Shown here in pieces: positions 33,021 to 41,142 of a stretch of DNA of 64,000 nucleotides. Both the position numbers and the translations under genes were made by a program. Positions within the stretch are counted from its first letter, which is position 1. Each line of letters begins with the position of its first letter. Source of the DNA: Granulicatella elegans ATCC 700633 (lineage in GTDB: Bacteria; Bacillota; Bacilli; Lactobacillales; Aerococcaceae); the NCBI RefSeq assembly GCF_000162475.2, contig NZ_KI391971.1, positions 746,901-810,900 on the forward strand, given 5' to 3'. The notes below the pieces were generated by a model. The model saw only the letters and a list, made by a program, of their open reading frames with translations. It was not told the origin of the DNA and did not search any database.

Positions 33021-34166
33021 TTATTCACTAACCGGTTTACGTTTACGCACTCCCCAGAATTGGAAGTAGTCGGTACGAATTGCACCATTGTATAGTTTAC
33101 GTTTCTTAGTGGCTTGTTTTCCATAATGTTCTTCAAAACTTAAATCACTCGTTAAAATATACTTACTCCAAGTTTCTAATGGTTCATACGTTTGTCCCAT
33201 TTGACGGTAAATATTTTGAGCTTGTTCTTCAGATAATAAACGATCACCATATGGTGGATTAGCGACTAATACACCATTTTCTTTTTTCGTACGGAAATCT
33301 TTTAATTGCATTTGTTTAAATTCAATATGCTCGCTAACGCCAGCTTTAATTGCATTTTGTTTTGCAATCTCAATCATAGAACCATCAATATCAGCTCCAA
33401 GAATGTCTAATGTTACATCTGTACGAATTTCTTTTCTTGCTTCTTGACGAACAGTGTCAAATGCTTTTGGATCAAAGAATGTCCATTTTTCAGCTGCAAA
33501 GGAACGATTTAATCCAGGTGCAATGTTTAATCCAATTAAAGCAGCTTCGATTGGAATGGTACCTGAACCACAACATGGATCGTAAAATGGTTTATCAGGG
33601 AACCAATTCGTTAACATGACAAGAGCAGCAGCCATATTTTCTTTTAATGGTGCGCCACCTTTTTCAGTACGGTAGCCACGTTTAAATAAACTTGTTCCAC
33701 TTGTATCAATCGTTAATGTTACGACATCTTTAAGGATAGAAACTTCGATAGGATAGAGTGCTCCTGTTTCTGGTAAATGTGTTCTACGTGCATATGCTGC
33801 ACTTAAACGATTAACAATTGCTTTTTTTACAATAGATTGGCAGTTAGGAACACTATGTAACGTTGATTTAACAGATTTTCCTGATACGGGAAATTCTGCA
33901 TCAACTGGTAAAATTTGTTCCCAAGGGAGTGCTTTTGTTTGTTCAAATAAAGCATCAAAAGTTTTAGCGGTAAATTGACCAAAAACAATTTTAATACGAT
34001 CTGCTGTACGTAAATAAATATTCGTTTTTGCAATATCATAATCATTTCCAGTAAAATAAGCTTTTCCATTTTCTACTTGGCAATCATATCCAAGAGTTCT
34101 TAATTCTTTTCCAACAAGTGCTTCAATGCCAGCTGCAGCAGTGGCGACTAATTTATAAGTTGTCAT
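33021..34166 (-). CDS. THUMP-domain class I RNA methyltransferase (RlmL N-domain/YpsC type)
   Basis: The product has 381 residues from the ATG at 34166 (AGAAAGGAAATC upstream). The frame stays open further upstream, but only through the rnpB 3' end, so that extension is not coding. A THUMP domain (residues about 45-160) is followed by a methyltransferase domain with FYDPCCGSGTIPIEAALI and VANPPYGDRLL (NPPY catalytic motif for N2-guanine). It is expected to methylate a guanine of 23S rRNA. The order gpsB-rnpB-ypsC is conserved in Bacilli. Confidence 0.92.
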   Translation of the reverse strand: MTTYKLVATAAAGIEALVGKELRTLGYDCQVENGKAYFTGNDYDIAKTNIYLRTADRIKIVFGQFTAKTFDALFEQTKALPWEQILPVDAEFPVSGKSVKSTLHSVPNCQSIVKKAIVNRLSAAYARRTHLPETGALYPIEVSILKDVVTLTIDTSGTSLFKRGYRTEKGGAPLKENMAAALVMLTNWFPDKPFYDPCCGSGTIPIEAALIGLNIAPGLNRSFAAEKWTFFDPKAFDTVRQEARKEIRTDVTLDILGADIDGSMIEIAKQNAIKAGVSEHIEFKQMQLKDFRTKKENGVLVANPPYGDRLLSEEQAQNIYRQMGQTYEPLETWSKYILTSDLSFEEHYGKQATKKRKLYNGAIRTDYFQFWGVRKRKPVSE

Positions 34167-34197
34167 AATGATTTCCTTTCTATGAAAGTTTTGTTTT

Positions 34198-34225
34198 TCA
34201 AAAAAAATACCGGGAGACCCCGGTA
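34198..34225 (-). terminator. Terminator of rnpB
   Basis: On the minus strand TACCGGGG/CCCGGTA with a short loop, followed by a run of ten T or nearly so. Confidence 0.92.
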
Positions 34226-34226
34226 A

Positions 34227-34614
34227 ATAACCTGAATGCAAACTTCTATAAGCCATGTTCTGTTCCATCAATTAGCAGGTTCTAATTGATTTCAGTAATC
34301 ATCTGTCTACACAAATGTGCCTCTTATTTCGTTCATTTCCTAATAAAGAGTGCCCCTACCATATGTTTGGGTTGCTCGCTCGAGGGGTTTACCGCGTTCC
34401 ACCATTTCCGTTTCCAGAAATGCTTCGTCACTGTGGCACTTTCAAGAATACTTTGGCATAGAAATCCTTAGCCATTTTTTCTGCCGTCAACAAATTGTTG
34501 CCTTAGCTTATTGTTTCGCTAAGCACGAACACTACAGACATCTCAGTCTGTGCGAGCATGGACTTTCCTCAGTAGTGCAATCACTACCGCGATTACTCAA
34601 AGTTTACAAGTTTT
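34227..34614 (-). ncRNA. rnpB: RNase P RNA, class B
   Basis: Read on the minus strand it contains the universal RNase P core: GAGGAAAGTCCATGCTCGCA near the 5' end, GGTAAACCCC, and near the 3' end AACAGAACATGGCTTATAGA. The length (about 390) and the layout without a P13/P14 arm pair fit the Bacillus type. It lies directly after the gpsB stop codon and is followed by its own terminator. The 5' end is estimated to a few bases. It is the catalytic RNA that matures tRNA 5' ends. Confidence 0.97.
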
Positions 34615-34615
34615 A

Positions 34616-34984
34616 TTAATCTTTAATTGGGGTAATGACACGAGTTTTGTCTAAATCGTCCTCGTTATCGTCTTCTAATTTTTCATCAAAGACATGTTTT
34701 TCTAAATTTGCTAAACGTTTTAAAATATCAAAGTTTGTAACTCCAGCAGAAGGAATGCTAGCTGAGCGAGTTCCTTTTGTGACAGTTGCTTGTTTTGATA
34801 ATTCGTCAACTTTATTTACTAAACGTTCATTTTCACTTTGTAAAAAGCTAATTTCTTTTTGGAATGTATCATAATCACGAATAATTAAATCTAAAAATGC
34901 ATCTACTTCTTCAATGTCAAATCCTCTAAATGAGCGTTTAAATTGTTTATTTAAAATATCTTTTGTTGATAAATGTCTTGCCAT
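34616..34984 (-). CDS. gpsB: Cell cycle protein GpsB
   Basis: The product has 122 residues with a DivIVA-like N-terminal domain: LSTKDILNKQFKRSFRGF then DIEEVDAFLDLIIRDYD, and a coiled coil to about residue 70. A short C-terminal domain (VTNFDILKRLANLEKHVF) follows a variable linker. It couples penicillin-binding proteins with division. rnpB begins just after its stop, as in other Bacilli. A promoter is seen at 35102-35130 with a structured leader of about 110 bases. Confidence 0.95.
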   Translation of the reverse strand: MARHLSTKDILNKQFKRSFRGFDIEEVDAFLDLIIRDYDTFQKEISFLQSENERLVNKVDELSKQATVTKGTRSASIPSAGVTNFDILKRLANLEKHVFDEKLEDDNEDDLDKTRVITPIKD

Positions 34985-35033
34985 GGTTTCATTACTCCTT
35001 AATATCTATAATCAATCATCTTTTTTGTTAGGA

Positions 35034-35070
35034 TGCTTGCTACTCGATGCAAAAATGTCTTTTGCAAGCA
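35034..35070 (-). promoter_or_regulatory. Hairpin in the gpsB leader
   Basis: TGCTTGC/GCAAGCA, with GCAAAA/TTTTTGC able to pair as an alternative inside. It sits between the promoter and the ribosome site of gpsB. No known riboswitch is recognised. Confidence 0.4.
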
Positions 35071-35101
35071 GTGAAAAATCTTTTGTTTTTCTATCTTCAA
35101 T

Positions 35102-35130
35102 ATCATACTAAAAAATCAGAAAAATTACAA
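35102..35130 (-). promoter_or_regulatory. Promoter of gpsB (and rnpB)
   Basis: On the minus strand TTGTAA (35125-35130), 17 bases, TATGAT (35102-35107). Confidence 0.65.
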
Positions 35131-35219
35131 ATATGTTACATTAAATTTTTAGGCAATTTTTATTTTCTTTGTTATAATGTCTTGTGAACAATGATAAATG
35201 ATTAAAGGAGAGTCAATAA

Positions 35220-36164
35220 ATGGATTGGTTAGAAGTTACAGTAGTAACTCATACAGAAAGTGTAGAGGCAGTTAGTGAAATTTTTATGGAAATTGGAGCA
35301 AAAGGAGTTTCGATTGAAGATCCTCTCGATTATGATCAATTAAACCAAGAACAATTAGAATGGCTTTCAGTAGAAAGAAAGTCTTTATATGAAACAGATG
35401 AAGTTTTTGTTAAAGCTTATTTTCAACCAAATCAATGGAATGATGGAATGACAGAAACAGTTACGAATAGAGTTCAAGAACTAAAATCTTTCGGATTAAC
35501 AATTGGTAAGGGAATTGTGACATTACAAACAGTAGGAGAAGCAGACTGGGCAGAAGCTTGGAAAAAATATTATTTCCCAGTTCGTGTCACAAGATATTTA
35601 ACTGTTGTGCCTAGTTGGTTAGAGTATCAAAAACAACAAGAAGATGAGCTCTTAATTCGATTAGATCCAGGTTTAGCATTCGGAACAGGTACACATCCAA
35701 CGACTCAATTATCACTAGCAGCTTTAGAACAATATGTTCGTGGTGGAGAGAGTGTATTAGATGTTGGAACAGGATCTGGTGTGTTAAGTATTGCTGCTAA
35801 ACTATTAGGTGCAAGTACAGTCACAGCTTTTGATATTGATGAAATGGCAACAAGAGTTTCAAAAGAAAACATTTCATTAAACCCAGAAGTTGGTGAAATT
35901 GCTGTTTATGAAAATAATTTATTACAAGGTATTCAACAACCTTCTGATTTCATTGTAGCGAATATTTTAGCTGAGATATTATTAATGATGCCAGTTGATG
36001 CCTATCATAATTTAAATGAAAATGGTGTTTTAATTTTATCAGGAATTATTCAGTCAAAAGCAGAGGAAGTACGTTCTGCTTATGAAAATGCAGGATTTAC
36101 TTTAAAACAACAACTCACAATGGGTGAATGGAATACATTTGTTATGACAAAAGTGAAAGACTAG
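35220..36164 (+). CDS. prmA: Ribosomal protein L11 methyltransferase
   Basis: The product has 314 residues with the PrmA plan: N-terminal substrate domain, a linker, then a methyltransferase domain with DPGLAFGTGTHPTTQL (about residues 150-165), VLDVGTGSGVLSIAA and the NPPY-like VANILAE. It trimethylates ribosomal protein L11. AAAGGAGAG precedes the ATG. rsmE follows after 10 bases, the usual pairing. Confidence 0.96.
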   Translation: MDWLEVTVVTHTESVEAVSEIFMEIGAKGVSIEDPLDYDQLNQEQLEWLSVERKSLYETDEVFVKAYFQPNQWNDGMTETVTNRVQELKSFGLTIGKGIVTLQTVGEADWAEAWKKYYFPVRVTRYLTVVPSWLEYQKQQEDELLIRLDPGLAFGTGTHPTTQLSLAALEQYVRGGESVLDVGTGSGVLSIAAKLLGASTVTAFDIDEMATRVSKENISLNPEVGEIAVYENNLLQGIQQPSDFIVANILAEILLMMPVDAYHNLNENGVLILSGIIQSKAEEVRSAYENAGFTLKQQLTMGEWNTFVMTKVKD

Positions 36165-36174
36165 GTGAAAGAGG

Positions 36175-36927
36175 ATGCAACGTTATTTTATTAATCAAGT
36201 CGTTCAATCAGTCGGAGAAAAGATTTCCGTTCTAAAAGATCAAGAGCATCATATGCTAAAAGTGATGCGTATGAATATCGAGGAAAGTTGTGAAGTTGTA
36301 GATGAAAATGAACAATTGTATATCGCAAAAATTACTCAACTATCTCCATTCGAGTTAAGAATAGAAGAACATAAAGAACAACAGGTGGAATTACCGATTG
36401 ATGTTACAATTTTTGTAGGACTTTCTAAAGGAGATAAATTAGAAACCATTGTCCAAAAAGCAACGGAATTAGGCGTTCACACGATTGTACCAGTAGAAAT
36501 GAAACGGAATATGGTGAAATGGACAAAGGATAAATCTCAAAAGAAAATAGAAAGATTACAAAAAATTGCTCAAGAAGCTGCAGAACAATCCCATCGACTA
36601 CATGTTCCAAAAGTGTTAGATTTAATGACTTTAAAGGAAAGTGTAGTTTTAGCAAAACAATCGACAAAAGCATTAGTTGCATTTGAAGAAGTTGCTAAAG
36701 AAGGAGAAGCGGCAGTATTTGTTCAAACGTTGACTTCCTTACAAAAAGGAGATTCGATTGCCTTTTATTTTGGTCCAGAAGGTGGATTCGATCTACAAGA
36801 AATTGAGTATTTAAATAGCCAGGAAGTACATTCTTGTGCCTTAGGTCCAAGAATTTTAAGAGCTGAAACAGCACCCATGTATGCACTTGCTGCAGTGTCC
36901 TATCATTTCGAGCTTTTAAAAGGTTAG
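36175..36927 (+). CDS. rsmE: 16S rRNA m3U1498 methyltransferase
   Basis: This 250-residue SPOUT-class protein has KATELGVHTIVPVEMKRNMV in the middle, YFGPEGGFDLQEIEYL (knot motif) and LGPRILRAETAPMYALAAVS at the end, typical of RsmE. It methylates U1498 of 16S rRNA. It is cotranscribed with prmA. Confidence 0.96.
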   Translation: MQRYFINQVVQSVGEKISVLKDQEHHMLKVMRMNIEESCEVVDENEQLYIAKITQLSPFELRIEEHKEQQVELPIDVTIFVGLSKGDKLETIVQKATELGVHTIVPVEMKRNMVKWTKDKSQKKIERLQKIAQEAAEQSHRLHVPKVLDLMTLKESVVLAKQSTKALVAFEEVAKEGEAAVFVQTLTSLQKGDSIAFYFGPEGGFDLQEIEYLNSQEVHSCALGPRILRAETAPMYALAAVSYHFELLKG

Positions 36928-36933
36928 AAATAG

Positions 36934-36962
36934 TTGACGGAAGGCTAAGAAAGAGATAGGAT
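36934..36962 (+). promoter_or_regulatory. Candidate promoter of rel
   Basis: TTGACG (36934-36939), 17 bases, TAGGAT (36957-36962). The leader of about 75 bases after it holds a CAGTAAC/GTTACTG hairpin (36987-37018). Confidence 0.5.
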
Positions 36963-37043
36963 AAGTATTATCTAAAGTTAAGAAAGCAGTAACAAATAAT
37001 AGTTTAATACGGTTACTGTCATGAATTAAGGGGAAAAACGTAT

Positions 37044-39260
37044 ATGTCAAAAAATAAAAATTATACGGCTGAAGATGTGATTTCACTCTGTCGTGAATAT
37101 ATGAATGAAAAGAGTATTCAGTTCATTGAAAAAGCCCTTGAATATGCGACCTTCGCTCATAAAGATCAAGTAAGAAAATCTGGAGAAGCATATATTGTTC
37201 ACCCAATTCAAGTAGCTGGAATTTTAGCAGAATTGCGATTAGATCCAGATACAATTGCAACTGGATTTTTGCACGATGTTGTTGAAGATACAGGATTTAC
37301 GATTGAAGACATTGAATATGTATTTGGCAAAGATGTTGCATTTTTAGTAGATGGTGTTACAAAATTAGGAAAAATTAAATATAAATCTCATGAAGAACAA
37401 CAAGCAGAAAATCATCGTAAAATGTTATTAGCAATGGCGAATGATTTAAGAGTTATTATGGTAAAACTGGCTGACCGTTTACATAATTTAAGAACTCTAA
37501 AATTCCATAAACCAGAAAAACAACGCATGATTGCGAATGAAACATTAGAGATTTATGCTCCTTTAGCACATCGACTAGGGATGAATAAAATTAAGTGGGA
37601 ATTAGAGGATACATCATTAAGATATTTAAACCCACAACAATATTATCGTATTGTTCAATTAATGGATTCAAAACGTGATGAACGTGAAGCATATATCCAT
37701 GAAACAGTGGTGAATATCGAAGAAGCTACAAAAGAATTAGAAATCGAAGCTGAAATATATGGTAGACCAAAACATATTTATTCAATTTATCGAAAAATGA
37801 AAGATAAAAAGAAAGATTTTAATGAAATCTATGATTTATTAGCGATTCGTGTTTTAGTGAATAGTATTCGTGATTGTTATGCAGTTGTTGGGGCAATCCA
37901 TACAAAATGGAAACCAATGCCTCGTCGTTTCAAAGATTATATTGCAATGCCGAAGGCAAATATGTATCAATCCATTCATACGACAGTTATTGGACCAGGA
38001 GGTAAACCGGTAGAAATTCAAATTCGTACATTTGAAATGCATGCTGTTGCAGAATACGGTGTTGCTGCTCACTGGGCGTATAAAGAAGGAAATACTCAAA
38101 AAGTATCGGCTGATCCACTTCAAAAACAATTAGATTGGTTTAAAGATTTAATTGAATTACAAGATGATTCAAAAGATGCGAATGACTTTATGAATAGTGT
38201 GAAGGAAGATATTTTTGGTGATAAAGTATATGTCTTTACTCCAAAAGGAGATGTTTCTGAGTTACCATTAGGTTCAGGGCCGTTAGATTTTGCCTACAAT
38301 ATTCATACGGAAGTTGGAAATAAAACAGTTGGTGCAAAAGTTAATAATAAAATTGTACCATTAAATTATCAGTTAAAAACAGGAGATATTGTAGAAGTAT
38401 TAACTTCTGCTAATTCATTTGGTCCATCAAGAGACTGGATTAATTTAGTCTTTACGACTCGTGCGAAAAATAAAATTCGTCGATTCTTTAAATTACAAAA
38501 TCGTGAAGAAAGTATTCTTCGTGGACGTGATTTACTAGAAAAACAAATTGTTGATTTAGAGTTTTCTCCAAAAGACTTTTTATCAAAAACTCAATTAAAA
38601 GAAATTTCTGGTCGATTTAATTTTGCCAATGAAGATGATTTATTTGCAGCGATTGGATTTGGAGAAGTTTCTGTTCAAACAGTTGCGAATCGATTAACGG
38701 ATAAAGCTCGTCGAGAAATTGAAAAGCAAAAAATGCAAGAAGAAGCTTTTGAACAAACGACTGAAAAAATTCAACGAAAAGATACTCAAAAGATGAGTAT
38801 TAAACATGAAAATGGCGTCATTATTGAAGGGGTTAATAACTTATTAATTCGCTTAAGTCGTTGTTGTAATCCAGTACCGGGGGATGAAATTGTTGGATAT
38901 ATTACAAAGGGGCGTGGCATTTCTGTCCATCGTAAGGACTGTCCGAATGTGAAAGTTCAACAAGATCAACAAACTCGTCTTATTGATGTGGATTGGGAAG
39001 ATACGGGTAATTCTAAGCAACAATATGATACAGAATTAGTTGTTGAAGGATACAATCGTAATGGTTTATTGAATGAGGTATTAAATGTCATCAATAGTAT
39101 TACGAAGTCTTTAAATTCTGTGAATGGTAAAGTGGATTCTAATAAGATGGCTACAATTACGGTCAATATTGGAATTCATAATACGGAACAATTAGAATTT
39201 ATTGTGAAGAAAATTAATCAAATTCCTGATGTTTATAGTGTTCGTCGTGTAATTTCATAA
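37044..39260 (+). CDS. rel: Bifunctional (p)ppGpp synthetase/hydrolase
   Basis: The product has 738 residues: HD hydrolase domain with [12 protein letters not shown] and [10 protein letters not shown] (about 75-85), synthetase domain with [17 protein letters not shown] (about 235) and [17 protein letters not shown] domain (about 395-455), a conserved-cysteine region with [12 protein letters not shown], and an ACT domain at the end. Both enzyme domains look complete, so it can make and degrade (p)ppGpp in the stringent response. dtd follows after 26 bases, the usual order. Confidence 0.97.
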   Translation: MSKNKNYTAEDVISLCREYMNEKSIQFIEKALEYATFAHKDQVRKSGEAYIVHPIQVAGILAELRLDPDTIATGFLHDVVEDTGFTIEDIEYVFGKDVAFLVDGVTKLGKIKYKSHEEQQAENHRKMLLAMANDLRVIMVKLADRLHNLRTLKFHKPEKQRMIANETLEIYAPLAHRLGMNKIKWELEDTSLRYLNPQQYYRIVQLMDSKRDEREAYIHETVVNIEEATKELEIEAEIYGRPKHIYSIYRKMKDKKKDFNEIYDLLAIRVLVNSIRDCYAVVGAIHTKWKPMPRRFKDYIAMPKANMYQSIHTTVIGPGGKPVEIQIRTFEMHAVAEYGVAAHWAYKEGNTQKVSADPLQKQLDWFKDLIELQDDSKDANDFMNSVKEDIFGDKVYVFTPKGDVSELPLGSGPLDFAYNIHTEVGNKTVGAKVNNKIVPLNYQLKTGDIVEVLTSANSFGPSRDWINLVFTTRAKNKIRRFFKLQNREESILRGRDLLEKQIVDLEFSPKDFLSKTQLKEISGRFNFANEDDLFAAIGFGEVSVQTVANRLTDKARREIEKQKMQEEAFEQTTEKIQRKDTQKMSIKHENGVIIEGVNNLLIRLSRCCNPVPGDEIVGYITKGRGISVHRKDCPNVKVQQDQQTRLIDVDWEDTGNSKQQYDTELVVEGYNRNGLLNEVLNVINSITKSLNSVNGKVDSNKMATITVNIGIHNTEQLEFIVKKINQIPDVYSVRRVIS

Positions 39261-39286
39261 TCGGATGCGAGAAAGAGGGAAGAGTT

Positions 39287-39733
39287 ATGAGAGTTGTTTT
39301 ACAGCGTGTTGCTCATGCTAGTGTTACGGTTGATGGGGAAATCATTGGAAAGATTCAACGTGGTTTTCTTTTATTAGTGGGTGTAACGCATGATGATGCG
39401 ATGGATGATATGGAATATCTTGTTCGTAAGATTGTTCAGATGAGAATTTTTGAAGATGAAGAGGGGAAATTGAATCGTAGTATTCAAGATATTGGCGGTG
39501 AGATTTTATCGGTTTCGCAGTTTACTTTATATGCGGATACGAAGAAGGGGAATCGTCCTTCGTTTTCAAAGGCTGCTCCTGGGGATGTTGCGCTTAAGAT
39601 GTTTGAGCAGTTTAATGGTTTGTTAAGAGATACTGGGATTCCTGTTGAAACGGGGCAGTTTGGTGCGGATATGAAGGTAGAGTTACTAAATGACGGACCA
39701 GTGACAATCCTGTTGGATTCAAAAAACCGTTAA
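39287..39733 (+). CDS. dtd: D-aminoacyl-tRNA deacylase
   Basis: The product has 148 residues. It opens [18 protein letters not shown]; the active-site motif [17 protein letters not shown] (about residues 78-94) and a C-terminal [11 protein letters not shown] follow. The enzyme frees tRNA from D-amino acids. Codon choice (many GTT, CGT, AAG, GGG) is noticeably different from the neighbouring rel gene, but the gene order rel-dtd is ancestral. Structured repeat F begins 10 bases after the stop. Confidence 0.96.
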   Translation: MRVVLQRVAHASVTVDGEIIGKIQRGFLLLVGVTHDDAMDDMEYLVRKIVQMRIFEDEEGKLNRSIQDIGGEILSVSQFTLYADTKKGNRPSFSKAAPGDVALKMFEQFNGLLRDTGIPVETGQFGADMKVELLNDGPVTILLDSKNR

Positions 39734-39743
39734 TGGGGCGTAA

Positions 39744-39925
39744 TAGAAAAAGAGAACTGGAAAGAATTTCTTGTTGTAGTAGCAATGGACGGTAGCAGAC
39801 TCGCAAAAACACGAGTCTCATGCCTAAAAATTGAGCCTAAGGTCTCAATTTTTCCAGTAATAGAAGCCAACTTGGCTTCTATTACCTGTGCTACTACGGG
39901 AAATTTTTCCAGTTCTCTTTTTCTA
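39744..39925. repeat. Structured intergenic repeat, copy F (long form)
   Basis: A long outer stem (TAGAAAAAGAGAACTGGAAA against TTTCCAGTTCTCTTTTTCTA, then GTAGTAGCA/TGTGCTACTAC with bulges) encloses GGACG and hairpin 1 (GGTA/TGCC, loop GC/CA, AGACTCG/CGAGTCT). Hairpin 2 (AAAAATTGAG/CTCAATTTTT, loop CCTAAGGT) and hairpin 3 (AGTAATAGAAGCCAA/TTGGCTTCTATTACCT) follow. It fills the gap between the convergent dtd and usp genes. Confidence 0.8.
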
Positions 39926-39966
39926 TACTTTTTTAGTGTCACTAACATATAAGGTGTTGAAGACTT

Positions 39967-40425
39967 TTATTGTCGTTGGTTTTCTAGGTCTGTGCGGACT
40001 ACTAAGACGTCACAGCTAGCGTTTCGGATGACGTATTCTGATACTGAACCGATAAATAATCGTTCGACTGCGTTTAGTCCTGTTGCGCCCATCATAATTA
40101 AATCAATTTGATAATCCTTTGGAATATTTTTTGAAATATAAACTTTTGGAGAACCATATTCTAAAACAAAATCGATGTCATTAAAATCATGTTCTTGGGC
40201 ATATTGACGATATTCTTGGAATAAGTTTTCTGTTTGTCTTTGAATTTCTTCATTAAAGTTTCCTTCGAAACCAGTAGGAGTTTGAAGGACACGTGTATCA
40301 ATAATATGGGCAATTAACACTTGAGCACGATTTCTTTTAGCGACTTCAATTGCTTTTTCAAAAGCTAATCTAGCTTCATTTGATCCATCTACCGGAACTA
40401 GAATTTTTGAATATTCATGGAACAT
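39967..40425 (-). CDS. Universal stress protein
   Basis: The product has 152 residues from the ATG at 40425 (AAGGAGTGATTGTT upstream). Usp fold: YSKILVPVDGSNEARLAFEK at the start and the ATP-binding MGATGLNAVERLFIGSVSEY near the end (G-2x-G-9x-G-S form). It is a cytoplasmic stress protein of unclear mechanism. A -10 TATAAT lies on the minus strand at 40455-40460. The 6S RNA gene is directly upstream on the same strand, an arrangement known from the Lacto-usp RNA motif. Confidence 0.92.
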   Translation of the reverse strand: MFHEYSKILVPVDGSNEARLAFEKAIEVAKRNRAQVLIAHIIDTRVLQTPTGFEGNFNEEIQRQTENLFQEYRQYAQEHDFNDIDFVLEYGSPKVYISKNIPKDYQIDLIMMGATGLNAVERLFIGSVSEYVIRNASCDVLVVRTDLENQRQ

Positions 40426-40515
40426 AACAATCACTCCTTCATCTTTATATCTTTATTATACCACTATGAAATAGTTTTAAAAGGGGTTTCATAAAGATAA
40501 AATCCGTTTATAAAA

Positions 40516-40752
40516 GAAAAAACCACTCAAAGAGTGGTCCAAAGTAAAAACTTTATTGATAGATTTCCGGTGATGCCGTTTGATGTATTTGATAGTTTTG
40601 AACCCGCATTCTAAGCAGGTGGGCTTCTATGAGTTACTTCTTAACTTCCAAGTGCAATGGCTTGTTATCCATAACAACAATCTGAATCCCTAAAAAGTCA
40701 TTAATTGTTCGGTCAACACTTAGTAAATACCGCGCACATCTCAGATTTCTAT
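40516..40752 (-). ncRNA. ssrS: 6S RNA (Lacto-usp type)
   Basis: On the minus strand the transcript begins near 40752 with AAATCTGAGATGTGCGCGG and later has AACGGCATCACCGGAAATCT, the paired 5' and 3' arms that also occur in E. coli 6S RNA (CTGAGATGTTCGC and CGGCATCTCGGAGAT). GCCCACCTGC and GCGGGTTC flank an internal region. It ends in a perfect terminator (ACCACTC/GAGTGGT plus T run, 40516-40540). Length, position just upstream of usp and a good promoter agree. 6S RNA mimics an open promoter and holds RNA polymerase in stationary phase. Confidence 0.82.
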
Positions 40753-40758
40753 GTCACT

Positions 40759-40811
40759 ATAGTAGCACTCCTTATATAAAAAATCAATACTTATATTGAT
40801 AGCGTTTACTT
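40759..40811 (-). promoter_or_regulatory. 6S RNA promoter with palindrome and cre-like box
   Basis: On the minus strand: -10 TACTAT (40759-40764), 17 bases, -35 TTGATT (40782-40787). ATCAATA/TATTGAT is a palindrome overlapping the -35. Just upstream TTGATAGCGTTTACTT (40796-40811) fits the CcpA cre consensus with one mismatch and closely resembles the box at 1660-1675. Confidence 0.6.
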
Positions 40812-40895
40812 ATAATTAAAGCGCAAATATTTTTTTAAGCAGATAAGTTGAAAATGATTTCAAATATGATATGATAAAGGAAAATTTAATAAAAC

Positions 40896-40976
40896 CAAAA
40901 CATTTGGGGTGCCAATTGGCTGAGATTATACCCATTGAACCTGATCTGGATAGTACCAGCGAAGGGAAATGTGGAA
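40896..40976 (+). promoter_or_regulatory. TPP riboswitch (THI element)
   Basis: Core motifs in order: GGGGTGCC, CTGAGATTATACCC, GAACCTGATCTGGATAGTAC, CAGCGAAGGGAA, with closing stem ACATTT/AAATGT. It senses thiamine pyrophosphate and controls the thiamine operon that starts at 41143. Confidence 0.97.
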
Positions 40977-41107
40977 TGTTACGATAGTAATGTTTTCTAA
41001 TGATTTGTTTTCTCGATATATAATGATATTATTTTTTATGATGTATTTATGTCGGAACTCAAAGATTTAGTTTCCATTGCTTCTGTTAATAATGTTAGTG
41101 AATGTGC

Positions 41108-41142
41108 CTCCTTTTGTTTTGAAAACGAAGGGAGTTTTTTTT
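41108..41142 (+). terminator. Riboswitch-controlled terminator overlapping the ykoE ribosome site
   Basis: CTCCTTTTGTTTT pairs over 13 positions (two G-T) with AAAACGAAGGGAG around a GA loop, followed by eight T. The AAGGGAG of the right arm is also the ribosome site of ykoE, so the hairpin can block both transcription and translation when TPP is bound. Confidence 0.88.

Noticed and set aside
34167-34271. Upstream extension of the RNA methyltransferase gene (35 extra residues)
   Set aside because: The extension runs through the rnpB terminator and 3' end; the ATG at 34166 has its own ribosome site.
34286-34619. Plus-strand ORFs of 61 and 89 residues
   Set aside because: They are antisense to RNase P RNA and have no ribosome sites.
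40516-40752. Region taken as a T-box or protein leader on the plus strand
   Set aside because: There is no T-box sequence; the promoter, terminator and 6S-like arms are all on the minus strand.
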